Source: Diplosphaera chodatii (taxonomy: Eukaryota > Chlorophyta > Trebouxiophyceae > Prasiolales > Stichococcaceae). Taken from it: a stretch of 64,000 nt of DNA. The notes under the pieces are model-generated. The model was given only the letters and a program-made list of their open reading frames with translations, ran no database searches and was not told the DNA's origin. Each line of letters begins with the position of its first letter. Positions within the stretch are counted from its first letter, which is position 1. Of this stretch, positions 50,706 through 61,786 are shown one piece after another. The translations under genes and the position numbers were made by a program. The stretch is taken from contig JAALGY010000015.1 of the NCBI GenBank assembly GCA_032358165.1, positions 2,914,001 to 2,978,000 on the forward strand, written 5' to 3'.

Positions 50706-53700
50706 ATGAGCTCGATGCCAAATGCATACAACGGCTTCCCTGCGCAGCAGTCGCACTCCACGGCGATTGTGGCACGCGGGCCCCAGTACGGCGCGATGCA
50801 GGTGAGCATGAGAACCTGCGCTGCTATGGTCTGTCCGAAGACCAAACAAGCTCCAGAGACTGGCAGATAGGCATGCCGCCACCATGCCTGCAGCCATATA
50901 GCACAGAGAGTGCCAATCCATGCGTGCCTGCTGTGTGGGTAGGCGTACGGCAGCAGGCCGCAGGGCGCCAACCGCGCGCAGCAGACGGCGTCGTGGCTGC
51001 GCGACTACGTGACCGCCATCAAGCACGGGCGGTGGCACCCCTTCACCTCCACAGAGCGCCGCGTGCGGGAGGCCACCCGCAACGAGCCCTGGTGGGTTTT
51101 TGAACGTCGCAACGATGTATAGGATGCTCACCGATTGCGTTGCTGTGGCTAAAGCGATGCGGCACAAGCCTGATGGCGGTGCAGAGCCCAATGAGGCGCG
51201 TGAGATGGCGCGTGCACATGCACACTGCATCCAGTCGCGAGACTTGGGTGGCTGGAGCGTGTGCTCAGGTGGCGTGCCTGCAATGGACAACGTGCTGCTT
51301 TACTACGCAGGGGGCCAACGGGCACTCTGCTGAACGAGCTGGCAGACGCGAGCTTCTATTACGCCAACTGCCGCATCATCTTCGTGAGTCGTTCCCCCCA
51401 CTTCATGTCACATGCATGCAGGTTGACGACAGGTGTGTGCGATAACGTGTTCGGTTCGCTGTGTACATCATGTCAGCGCTGGTTGCGTAGTGGAGTGGTT
51501 CTGCATAACAGGCGGTGCTGGAGTTTCGGCTGGGGTACCCGCCCGAGAAGTGGCGCAACGTGTACAAGGCGCTGACCGTGCTGGAGTTCCTGCTCAAGCG
51601 CGGTGCGTTGGCCCCCAACCTGTGGGATCTAGGTTGAGGATCCAGTCTACTGTGACTTTGTCGCTCGTGGCACATTTCACTTTCTCTGGCATGGTTCTCC
51701 TGTTGTGGGCCATATGTTCATGTCGTGATGCCCAAGTAGTTCATCTGCAGCAGTGGAGGCACATGATCCGAAAGTGGGCAAGCTTCTGTAGTACACACGT
51801 ACAAATGATGTGCGCAAGAACCCAGCCAACCGTTGCGCCGCTTGTCATGGGAGCAGGCAGCGAGTGGTGCGTGGCCATTGCACGCGACGACATGATGTTC
51901 CGCCTGGACGACCTCGCCCGCAGCTTTGCCTACTTTGCGCCGGACGGCCGCGATCACGGCATCAATGTCCGCCACAGGTGATGACCACCCGCTTGACAGC
52001 CTCCCCCGGGGCCTGATCAGGTGCTGCGCTGGGCGCAACACCGCTGGAGTCTGGGCTCTTTGGGGCGTCCGTGCAAGCAGCTTGCGGTGTTGTGCCCAAT
52101 GGCATCCGCACGACTGTGTGTGGAGTGAGCGTGTAACACCAAGACTCACAGACCGTCCCCACCAGGAGTCGCAATGAACGTCAGAACCTAGATGCTCGAG
52201 CTGTCCATGTTTGTAGGGCCGGGGCGATTCACGCGCTGCTGCGCAGCCCGGAGCAGCTGGCTGCGGAGCGGGCGCAGCATGCGGAGAAGCGGCGGGCGCT
52301 CGGGCAGCCGACCCAGGCCCTGAACCCTGCCAGCCCGCTGGGGTTTGGCGGCAGTGATTACGCCTCGCCTGGCGGGTTCTTTCATGGGCTGAATGTGGGT
52401 GGTCCATGCTCGACACCCCGATTCACTCAGCTGCTGCCAATCACAAGTGCAATCACATGCTGGGTCCGGTACAGCAGCGCTCCGGCACGCCCTCACTCAA
52501 GGGCGTGAACAGGGAACAGCGCCATCGTTGTCTCGCACAAAAGCATGCCTGTCGTGTTGCAGGCCGCGAATGGGTACAGCACACCAGACAGCCGGCAGCA
52601 GCAGCAGCCGCAGAGGCCATTGGTGAATGCCGGGGAAACTAAGGGCGTGACGCTGGAGGAGAACCGGCGCCACCTGGCGGCGCTGCGCGAGATGCTGCAG
52701 ATTTCCCACAACAAGCTGTGAGCGACGTGTATATCAACACTGCATCAGTGTTGATGCAAGCCAGTCTCGCTCCTCAGCACCACACACATCAGCGTGACGA
52801 GTGTCGCGGCTGTCTGGTCTAATATTTGACGTATCTGATGTGCCAAGGCGCAATCCGTGAGCCAGGCGTCCGAGTGCGCTGCGCGGCTGTGCAGGTGCGC
52901 GGACTGCGGGGAGGGGCGCAGCAGCTGGGCCAGCGTCAGCTGCGGCGTGTTCGTGTGCCTGGTGTGCGCGGGGGTGCACCGCGGCCTGGGCACCCACGTC
53001 TCCAAGGTGTGACGACCTGGGGAAACGGCTCTGGGAAAGCATCTGACAGATCCCGGCATTGGGTTGATTTGGCCGGCGTGGTATGCATGCAGTGGCATGC
53101 CCCTCCTGCAGTCTGCATGCACGCGTGCTGCACCCAGGGCCTGGCACCTGGCACCATGCCACTTGTTCGGCCCCGCTGCTGTGGCGCAAACATCCACTGT
53201 TTGAGCACGGGGCGGTGGTGACTTGGCACAGGTGCGGTCGTGCAGCCTGGATAATTGGCTCCCGGAGCAGGTGGCCTTCATGGCGGGCACCGGCAACGGC
53301 AAGGCCGCCGGCTTCTGGGAGGCGCGGCTGCCGCCGGGCCGCCGGCCCAAGCAGGCCGACTCGCTGGGGCTCGAGGTGCGGCTCAGAGGGAGGCCGCTGA
53401 ACACCCCTTTGCTTCCTGGATAATTTTTCCATTGCCTGTGCCCTTGATGCCAGCAAGCAGTGCACAGCGTCGTCGCACCTCCATCGTCACGAAGCTACGC
53501 AGTCTACGCGCCCATCGTCTGTGTGCATGTGCACGATTCAGTGTGCGCTCTGCGCTGCAGGCCTTCATCCGGTCCAAGTACGAGGCGCGCACCTGGGCAT
53601 CCGGCGAGTGGCCGCCGGCCGAGGCCTTCCCCAATCTGGACCAGGTGTGCATGCCTGCCCCCTGCACCGGATTTGCACCAGATCTGGTGCGGACATGAGG

Positions 53701-56692
53701 CGGCATGGGAGGGAGGCGTCAGCTTGTTTCAGCGGGACGCAGCAAGCGGTCCATCTGCGGGGCATTTGCAAAAGGTCTACGGGTCCACTAGCTCTGTCTT
53801 CTGAGCAGGCATCGCCTTGCGCTGCAGGACGGTCCTGCGCCAGCAGCGCAGGCGGCGGCGGACGCGGCGGCAGCTGAGGCACAAGCCGAAGCGGATGCCG
53901 CTGCTGCCGAGGCGGCGGCCGCGGCGGAGGGCGAGCGCTTCCGGGAGGTGCAGCGGCGGCTGGCTGCCGAGGCCGAGCGGCAGCGCAGGTAGGGTATCAG
54001 GGTTTTTATCTCACCGCATCCCAATTTTCTTTTTTCTTTTTTGCGCAGAGCTGCACTGGCAACGTCCTGTCATCGTATTCAAAGCAGACGGCCACGACTG
54101 GGCTGTCGATAGCTTCATTTCTCAGGAACATCGTGTACACCACATCAGATGTTCTTCACCCGCGGAGCTGTGACGTCTGTGCTGCAGAGAATCACCTGGA
54201 AAGGTGCTGCGTCGGAACGATGACATGCTGCACCACGCACACATCATACTCAGCACAAGCATGACGCGCCATGTTGCGCTTTCGCTGCAGGGTGCCGCCG
54301 CCCAACTTCATGGACATCGACGCTGAGCTGGACGCGGCGCCGCTGGCCTGGGCCGGCGCAACGGTCGTCACCCATGGAGACGCGGGCGTCTCCACCGCTG
54401 CAGACGCCGAGGCGGCGCTTGACGACCCCTTCGCAGAGGCGCCGCTGCCGCCGCAGCAGCCGGCGGCGGCGGCGGCGGCCATCTCGAACCCACAGCCGCA
54501 GGCGCAGACCGTCGAGTCAGCGACAACGGCGGCAGCATCGGCTGCACCCGCAGCCACAGCACAATCCCAGCCAACAGCCCGTTCAGCACCTCGGAACCAG
54601 CAGAGTGCGCAGCGGCAGCAGCAGCAGCAGCAGCAGAACCAGCGGCGGCAGCAGGGTGTAGCCAGCCCCTCCCTCATGAACAGCGCCGGCCCGCGTCGGC
54701 CGATGAATTTGGAGCCCCTGCGTGACCCCTTTGCGCCTTCTCTGGCGGCGCAGCGGCCTCAGCAGCCACAGCCGCCGCCGCCGCAGGCACGACACCAGCC
54801 GCCGCAGCCCGCCGCAGCACAGCAGCCCCATGTGCCCAGCAGCGCGCATCAGCAGACGTGGGCCCATTTCGGCAGCGGGGACGGCTCAAGCAGCGGGCGG
54901 CAGGCGGGCCAGCCCGATGCCGCGAGCATCGCCCGAGCGAGGGCGGCGCTGTCGGCGCAGTATGCCGACGGATCCACCCCCCGCGGCGGCGCGGGCGGCG
55001 GCAGCAAGACCGTCTGGCCGCCGCCGGGCTCGCCGATGTCGGCGGCACAGCAGGCGCTCGACAGGTGCGCCTGATGTAGAGACCCTCAGTCAGCTGCAGT
55101 TTGTGTGAAAGTGCACACAGCCATTCTTTGCCATGCGTCAGCACACTATTGCTCACCCTGCAGCTGGGGTTTGCTTTAACTCTCCTTGATCCTCCCTATC
55201 CGCAGGCTGGCACAGGCGCGAGCCAGGGCTGCGGGCGCCGCGCACATCGCCGAGCCCGGCAGCCACCCTGGGGCGCTGCCGCCGCAGCAGCCGGGACAGC
55301 CGCCCGCGCAGGTGAGCAGTGGGTGTCTGCCATCCTTGCTTGTAAAGCATGCTGACATGCAGATGCCATCCAGCATGTGCGTTGGCATGATGGCAACATC
55401 CAGGTTGTGACGGGGTGGTCAATCCAGCATCAATGATCAAATCATCAGCCCCATGCTGCTTTGCTGGAACAACCCTGGTGTAGACTGCAGTGTGAGGACT
55501 GCTTCCTGACGGTGCTCTGTGCTGTGTTGCTGCAGGGCCCCGAGCCGCACCCGGCGGTGTACAAGTCCAAGTTCGTGCAGCCGCAGCAGCCTGGCGCAGG
55601 CGCAGCGCCAACAGCATCGCGGCCGCGGCGGCCGTACCAGCCGCCGGGCGTTGCTCTCAGCAGCAGCGAGCGCAGCAGCAGCGGTGGTTTCAGCGCAGCC
55701 GGCGCTGCAGGGGGCATGTTTCCAGCGCCGTGCCCGCAAGCCCCGCAGCAGCTGCCGCCTCAGCAGGGGCCAGCTGCGCTGCCGCACATCAGGACGTCAG
55801 TCCCGGCGGCAGCAGCTACAGCGCCGGCTGCAGCGTTCACGCCCCTGCAGCACGCCGGGTCTGACGCCGCGCCGCCGCAGCAGCGGTCAGTGGCAAATCC
55901 CAGGCCAGCGGCCGCCTACGGCAGCTTCACGGCCCCCCCCGGAGCGCTCGCCTCGCTGCCGCCGACGCCTGCGCAGCCGCAGCGGCGGCCGCAGCAGCCC
56001 TTCGGCTTCCAGCATCCGGCGGCCGCGCCGCGGGAGCCCACCGGCTTCGACGCCATCGGTAGCGGCGGGCTGGGCTTCCGCGCGCCGCTTGCCCCGCGGG
56101 TGAGGCCCTGATGGCAGGGTTCAGGGTCTAGCTGCGGTGTGAAAACAGCTTTCTAGGCCGCTGCACACCTTCGGCTGTCTTGCGTAGATCCTCAATGCCA
56201 TCCGCAGCACACGAGGCGTCCTGCGCTGCACGCGCCCAGACCTGCATGGCGGTGTGGTGCATCACGCTGGGTAGTTGTGCGCCCAAGTGGTCTTATTGTG
56301 TTGTAGTTTCCCTGTCGTGCAGGAGTCGCCCATCGAGGCGATGCGGCGGCAGATGCGGCAGCAGGCGGCGGCTGCTGCGGCGCCCCTCCCGCCCTTCACC
56401 AGGCCCATCAAGGTCATCCGAAATTTTGACTGCTGTAAACCCTTGAATTCTCTGGCAACCACCGCACTTTTGAGGGGCGGGCGACAAAGAGGCGCCTGTG
56501 CAGCACTTGTTGCTGATGCTTTCCCTGGCTGCCTTTCCTGTCAGGCTTGAGAGCTGTGACTGTACTTATTACTTTCATTGCTGGTTCCTCCAGGCAGTGA
56601 AGGCAGGGTCTGGCGGCACCGCCATGGTGGTGGTGCACAGCGATGCCACCGGGCGGCCGCCGATGGCGCCCCCAGCAGCGCAGCAAGTGTAA
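50706..56692 (+). CDS. Fusion protein: N-terminal ENTH domain plus ArfGAP domain, low-complexity C-terminus
   Basis: Exons: 50706-50810 (MSSMPNAYNGFPAQQ); 50943-51091 (TASWLRDYVTAIKHGRWHPF, VREATRNEPW); 51311-51383 (GPTGTLLNELADASFYYAN); 51512-51601 (EKWRNVYKALTVLEFLLKRG); about 51856-51977 (SEWCVAIARDDMMFRLDDLA, FAPDGRDHGINVRHR). Together these form an epsin-type ENTH domain. Next: about 52217-52396 (AIHALLRSPEQLAAER); about 52561-52720 (LEENRRHLAALREMLQISHNK); then the ArfGAP zinc finger at about 52893-53007 (CADC-x16-CLVC, arginine finger in VHRGLGTHVSK), SCSLDNWLPEQVAF, GFWEARLPPG and AFIRSKYEARTW. The remainder (53.8-56.7 kb) is coiled coil, then Pro/Gln/Ala-rich with two DPF motifs (DDPFAEAP, RDPFAPSL) and a poly-Gln run, ending at 56692. 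The linking introns (52397-52560 and about 52722-52892) are short and phase-compatible, so one gene is favoured. Probable clathrin-linked trans-Golgi/endosomal role. Confidence 0.85.
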
Positions 56693-57192
56693 GGGTTTAG
56701 GGCCCTGTACAGCAGGCTGGGCAAGAGGGTGGCAGGGCCTGCAGCTTGGTGGAGTGCCTGCTGTTACATTCTGGCACTGGCAGTGCATGCTAGTGGCGGC
56801 TTGGGAGCCATGCACTGATGTAACAGACCTGCATGTTGCATGCGGCGTGCCGAGCGGTTGCAAGGCTGTTGCCCGCGAGAAGTACAGTACGGTCTGCAAG
56901 TGATGGGCAAGCGGCCGAACAGTGGTACCAGAAGCTGTTGAGATGATGTTGTTTTGTTGTCTATTGCTGAGCAGCTGAGCCAAAATGACTAAAGGCGGCC
57001 TACTTCAGACCTTCAACAAACCCCCAACTGAGAACGAAAGACACTGTAGTAGCAGTTCTCAGATCAGCCTGTGCACCCACATATCATATGACGAAACCAG
57101 TCACTGGGTACAATGTGACGTAGGACCATTGCACTGGCCTGCAAGCGCATTCCTACTGATGATCACTCATCTCAAAGACATGAACATTGGCA
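56693..57192. other. Convergent intergenic region
   Basis: Holds the 3' ends of the ENTH-ArfGAP (+) and MATE (-) genes. No other feature seen. Confidence 0.5.
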
Positions 57193-60100
57193 TCAATTAC
57201 GTGGGTCAGTCGGGGCTGCCGCTGCTGCGGCACCCAAGCCGTCAAATGGCTTCCAGCGCAGCCGGTACGGCACCCAGATGCTGACGGACCGCAGCACGTT
57301 CAGCGCCAGCAGCCCCGCCCACACGGCCGCCAGCTGCAGGACACAGGCACCTTGATGTGACGCCGCCATGCTTTGCAGGCCAGTCATCATACGCCCATGC
57401 CCCTTTCATTGAACACCAGGGGTTCACTGGCGACACGCTGCGTTTAAGGCAGAAAGAAAACTGCCATCCCACGGAAGAGATCTGCGTAGATAGTTCAGCC
57501 TGTTCCTGAACTACCTACAGCCACACCTGTGTGCCTGCGGTGTCCCCCAAGCGGCTGCCCACGAGCATGACGGCCACCGCCGGCGGCGCGCAGAAGGCCA
57601 TCGCCTTGGCGCCGTAGCTGAAGCCGTCGGCGCCGTACAACACGCCTGCAGCAAGTTGCGGGCATACAAGGGGTCAGCCACACAATGCTTTGCTGTGCTC
57701 GATGACAGCAACGCAAGCAGCAGCAGTATGCTATCCAACCGACTGTACTAGCACTTTGGCTGCTGACAAGCAGTAGCGAATGTCAAGTGAAGTTATGTGT
57801 TTCGTTTAAGCCCAGATCCTGCGCAGTCTGGTGCACATCGCGTTCACAGCATCAATCAACCCTGGAGCCAGGTCATCAACCCAATCTTGCTCCCAGCACA
57901 GCGGCATCAGTGATCAGGTGTGAGCGGCACCCACCGTCCCAGACGAAGGCGAGCGCGTTGATGGGCTGGCTGGCGGCGACCAGGGGCAGCAGCGGCGCCG
58001 CAGCCGCGATGGCCGCCGGGTCTGAGGTAAATGCCCGTAGCGCAAACGGCCCGCCCAGCAGCAGCCCCCCGCCGAGCAGGGCGCCCAGCAGCAACGCCAG
58101 CTTCACTGTCTCCGCCACCACCGCCTGCAAACGGTCACATGGACGTGCTGCAGAGATGGGTTTGCATTTGTCGGAAAGTACAGTGGACAGTGTGAAAGCA
58201 GACATGACGACCCACATGCAAACTGCCAGCTCAACACCAGCAGCTTGCCACCCCAACAGCAGCAAGCTATCAGACTGGCCACCGGCATACGTGCCCCAAG
58301 GTCGTCTCCGTGAAGCAACTATGGTAAGACCCACCCAAGAGAGCAGAAACTTTGCAAGAAAACAACAAAAAGGGAAGAAACGATTTGCACCTGGCCGGCG
58401 GCGGGCTGCTTTGCGGCCAGTCTTCGCGCCAGCAGCGACTGCGCGGCGACCGCAAGCGCGTCTGCCAGCAGGCTGGAAGCGAGCCACAGCTGGAAGCAGA
58501 TCTGGTGCGCCGCCGCGTGCTCCCTGCAGCGATTTCAGAACAGGTTGTGCGGGCCGTTGCACCAGATGCACTTTGGCAGGTCTGCCACTGACGACCTTGA
58601 CGGCAGATGTGCAGCTTCAAGGCAAAAAGCGAGCAGGAGCTGCCGTGGCTTTGCTGATGAATCTGCATGCCGATGGTGCATGTGTCAAGTCGAGTTGTAG
58701 CAGTGTGACAGGCCATGGTCCACATGAAAAGAGGCGGCGCACCCATCTGTGCGTGCTGCAAGGGCGCTGGCCAGGGCCAGGGGGGCTGACAGCGCGGCTG
58801 TCCTGACGACCAGCAGCCCCGTCGGCCGCAGCAGCCGCACCTGCGCAGCAAGCGACCCTACACGTTAAATGTGAAGCAACGACACGTCACAGATAGCTGG
58901 CGACCATGCCATCATGAGTCGAGCACCGTAGCATGCGAAAGGTCGCAGAAGGGACACCCAGTGTTGCATGCACTCAGCACTGAGATCAGCGTGTGTGGCA
59001 CCGTGTCTGCCAGGGCCGCTGCGCCGGCTGTCTGCAGGGGGTGCCGCCGATTGAGCTCCACGATGAGCCAGATACAGCCGCCCGCCTGCATCAGGGTTGA
59101 CAAGCTTATAATAAATACCATTACGAGGTGTCCAAGTGATTCGGAGGTATCAGAAAGTGTTGTGTGCCATGAGATCAGACTTGACATACCAGCAAATGTA
59201 TAGAGCACTGCCTCGGCGGGGAAACGGGTTGTCAGGCAGTGGGACAAGCACCACACTCAAATCAGCTATGTACAGCAGCACCTCTGCAAAAACTGTAGCC
59301 AGCGCCGCGCCGTGCACGCCCCACCCCGCGCCGAAAATGAGCGCCGGGCACAGCGCGATGTTGGCCACGCTGACGCCCAGCGTCGCATACAGCGGCGCCT
59401 TGGTGTCCCCCAGGCCGCGGAAGACACCCTGCAGCGGGCGTCAGGTTCGACCTTGACTGCGCAACCAGCTGCAGCTCAGCCTCGGGTTTGACACCTCGTG
59501 AGACACATCGCGCGTGTCAGCACAAGGGGAGCACTGCGCAACGGCCTCGAAGATGCCGAACATGCGGGGTGGTTGATCCCTGACCTCCAGACGTCAGCTG
59601 ACCTGGCACGCCAGGAGCAGCGCGTAGGCGGGCGCGCCGGCGGCCCGCCACCGCAGGTAGTCCGCCGCCGGCGCGCGCAGCTCGCTGCCGACCGGGGCGC
59701 CCCACGCGCCGAGGCCCCAGACCAGCGCCGCCAGCAGCAGCGCCGCCTGCGTGTGAACACGTGCGAGGTCGCACTGGACGTTGTTGAGGGGCGCAAGCAT
59801 CAGACGCAGGGCACGACACGTGCTGAGGCCCCGGATCAGCGCCGTCTGCAAAGAATGTCACGCCAGTAGTGCTGAGGTAGGTTAGGGAATCATCACCTGT
59901 TTGGCACGGCACTGCAAGCTGCTCTGCTGCAGCAGCCGGGAAGGAACACACACGCACAGGGAAGCTGATTGTGGCAGCATAGAAATCCGTTTAGTGCCGT
60001 ACCTCAATGCCACCGATAAGCAGAGCCACAAGGAGTGCCGTTGAGGCGGCCCGGCCGACCTCAGTCATGCTCGCGTCCCCAGCTGCAGGATCAGCACATT

Positions 60101-60993
60101 GCTGTCAGACGGGTACAGCGCGCAAGTGCAGGCTGCAGCACTGCCAGGGCAGCATTTCCGCAGAAGCGTGATACTCAAGCCTAGTCCGGCAGCAGTCTGG
60201 ATTCTACAGTCAACACCGTGCGCACCTTCTGCCAAACCCAGCGCCCGCGCCACAGCCGTGGTCGTCACGGACAGCAGCGGCGCGTTCAGCAGCCGTGTGA
60301 CGGTGCTGTAGATCGACAGCGCCACACCCACCTGACAGCATCAGCCGCCCGGCTCACACATCGTGAGCCCACATGTGCTGTAATACAAGGCCAGAGTCTG
60401 GCTGGGGGCCCGCTGCTGAGTGCAAGAGCGCTGGGTTGGGGCACGTTGCGTCTCATACTCGATGCACTGGAATGCTGCAGGAGCGGCACGGCACATTCCA
60501 GGGTTTCAGACGCACCCCCGCGAGCTGCAGGGTGCCCAGGTGCCCAAGCCATGCCGTGTCTACCAGAGATGCCAGCGGGTCGGCTGCCAGCGTCGCCAAT
60601 GTCTGTCAAAAACGGAAGCAGCCTCATATTTAGAGGACCAAGCCTGCTGTAGGCCCAAGCAGACGGTTTCACCCGTAACAAGCAATGCGGCAAACACAGT
60701 GCAATGCATGTGCGCACCGGCAGTGCGATGGCAGCAATCTCTGCATCTAGCTGCTTCCTGCGAGCGTGATGAAGCTCTCACTGACATGGACGCAACCCAT
60801 ACACAGTACGCTGAACCAGGCACATCCGCAACTGAACGGCATGCATGTACCTGTCGATCTGGCCATCTGGTGGCTCATCTTTGGTGGCCAGGTGCACGAA
60901 CAGTGCGAAGGCCTTGTGCCGTCGTCTGTGGCGCGAGAAGGCCAGCTGCCTGCACGCTCTGCGATCAAACATCGCCGCATGCAAGCTGGACAT
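57193..60993 (-). CDS. MATE-family transporter, plastid DTX44/45/46-like
   Basis: Multidrug and toxic compound extrusion carrier, a 12-helix antiporter. From ATG 60993: an Arg-rich putative transit peptide (MSSLHAAMFDRRACRQLAFS); LATLAADPLASLVDTAWLGH (about 60530-60600); GVALSIYSTVTRLLNAPLLS and VTTTAVARALG (about 60225-60335); EVGRAASTALLVALLIGGIE; ALLLAALVWGLGAWGAPVG and YLRWRAAGAPAYALLLACQ (about 59600-59755); GVFRGLGDTKAPLYATLGVS (about 59365-59430); CPALIFGAGWGVHGAALATV; AGGCIWLIVELNRRHP (about 59050-59090); RLLRPTGLLVVRTAALSAPL; AAHQICFQLWLASSLLADAL (about 58470-58540); ALRAFTSDPAAIAAAAPLLP and SQPINALAFVWDG (about 57930-58040); VLYGADGFSYGAKAMAF (about 57600-57645); and AAVWAGLLALNVLRSV (about 57290-57335). 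The order and the FRG-DTKxPL, AAHQxCxQxW and TQPINALAF-like motifs place it with plastid DTX44-46/EDS5. The substrate cannot be told from sequence. Confidence 0.9.
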
Positions 60994-61786
60994 GTGTCGC
61001 CTGATAGCCGCTGCAGTGGGTGGTGTGGTGTGCGCACAGTTGCTGCGCATCCTTCCTGCAGTGCGACACCTCTGAGGTGACAACCAGCGCTTTCAACTGA
61101 ACGTATGCATGCTGCCAGTGAATGGCCAAAGTCCAGCAGTACAGCATGTACCAACATTTGCCACGCCCTCGCTTCTGCATGCTTCTGTACCACTGCGTGC
61201 CGTGAGCCCGCCACACGATGCGAATCCGGGCCACTCTTCTCTCTTACAACCTTGCCACTCTCCGTGACAGCCTACAGCTATCGCTGCTACCCTTAGCTCG
61301 GCCATTAAGCGCTGACGCGGCCGCAGACCGCCGCAGTCGATTCGCCTCCTTCAAGGTGGGCTGGCGTTGAATCAGAGAGAGTTGTGCAGCTTGCCGCGCG
61401 TGGTCCGGTCCTGTAGGCCTTACATGTTGCCACAGTAAGTGTCAGTGGGTACTTCCGTGGCGTCCACCGCAGACCGTGGCGCAGGCGGTGGTTGTTGTCA
61501 AAGTTTGAACCTTTGTGATTGCGCCTGGCCTGTGCGGCCCTATGCTTCCGGGCTCTGTCCTTGCGCAGCCTGCATATGTCTGACCGTTGCCACACCAGCT
61601 CGTAAGACGGGCGGCAGCGGTCGTTCCACAAACGATCAGCTGGGTACCTGATCACGCAGCAGAACTTGCAAACTGCCAACAGACCGTCCTTGCGTTGGTC
61701 AACTGCGCCTGTTACACACTCCTGTGCTGACGTCCCTTCTTTCTTGTGAACAGCAGGAGCTTGCCACCGTCCGCAAGGCCTACACC
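60994..61786. promoter_or_regulatory. Shared 5' region of the MATE gene (-) and METE (+)
   Basis: About 790 bp between divergent start codons. No cobalamin riboswitch-like box or other recognisable motif was found by eye. 5' untranslated exons may be included. Confidence 0.45.

Noticed and set aside
52561..53700. A separate ArfGAP gene starting after the ENTH gene
   Set aside because: No ATG precedes LEENRRHLAALREM in that exon, the upstream intron is only about 164 bp, and phases match the ENTH exons; fusion is simpler. Kept as the refuting alternative in the findings.
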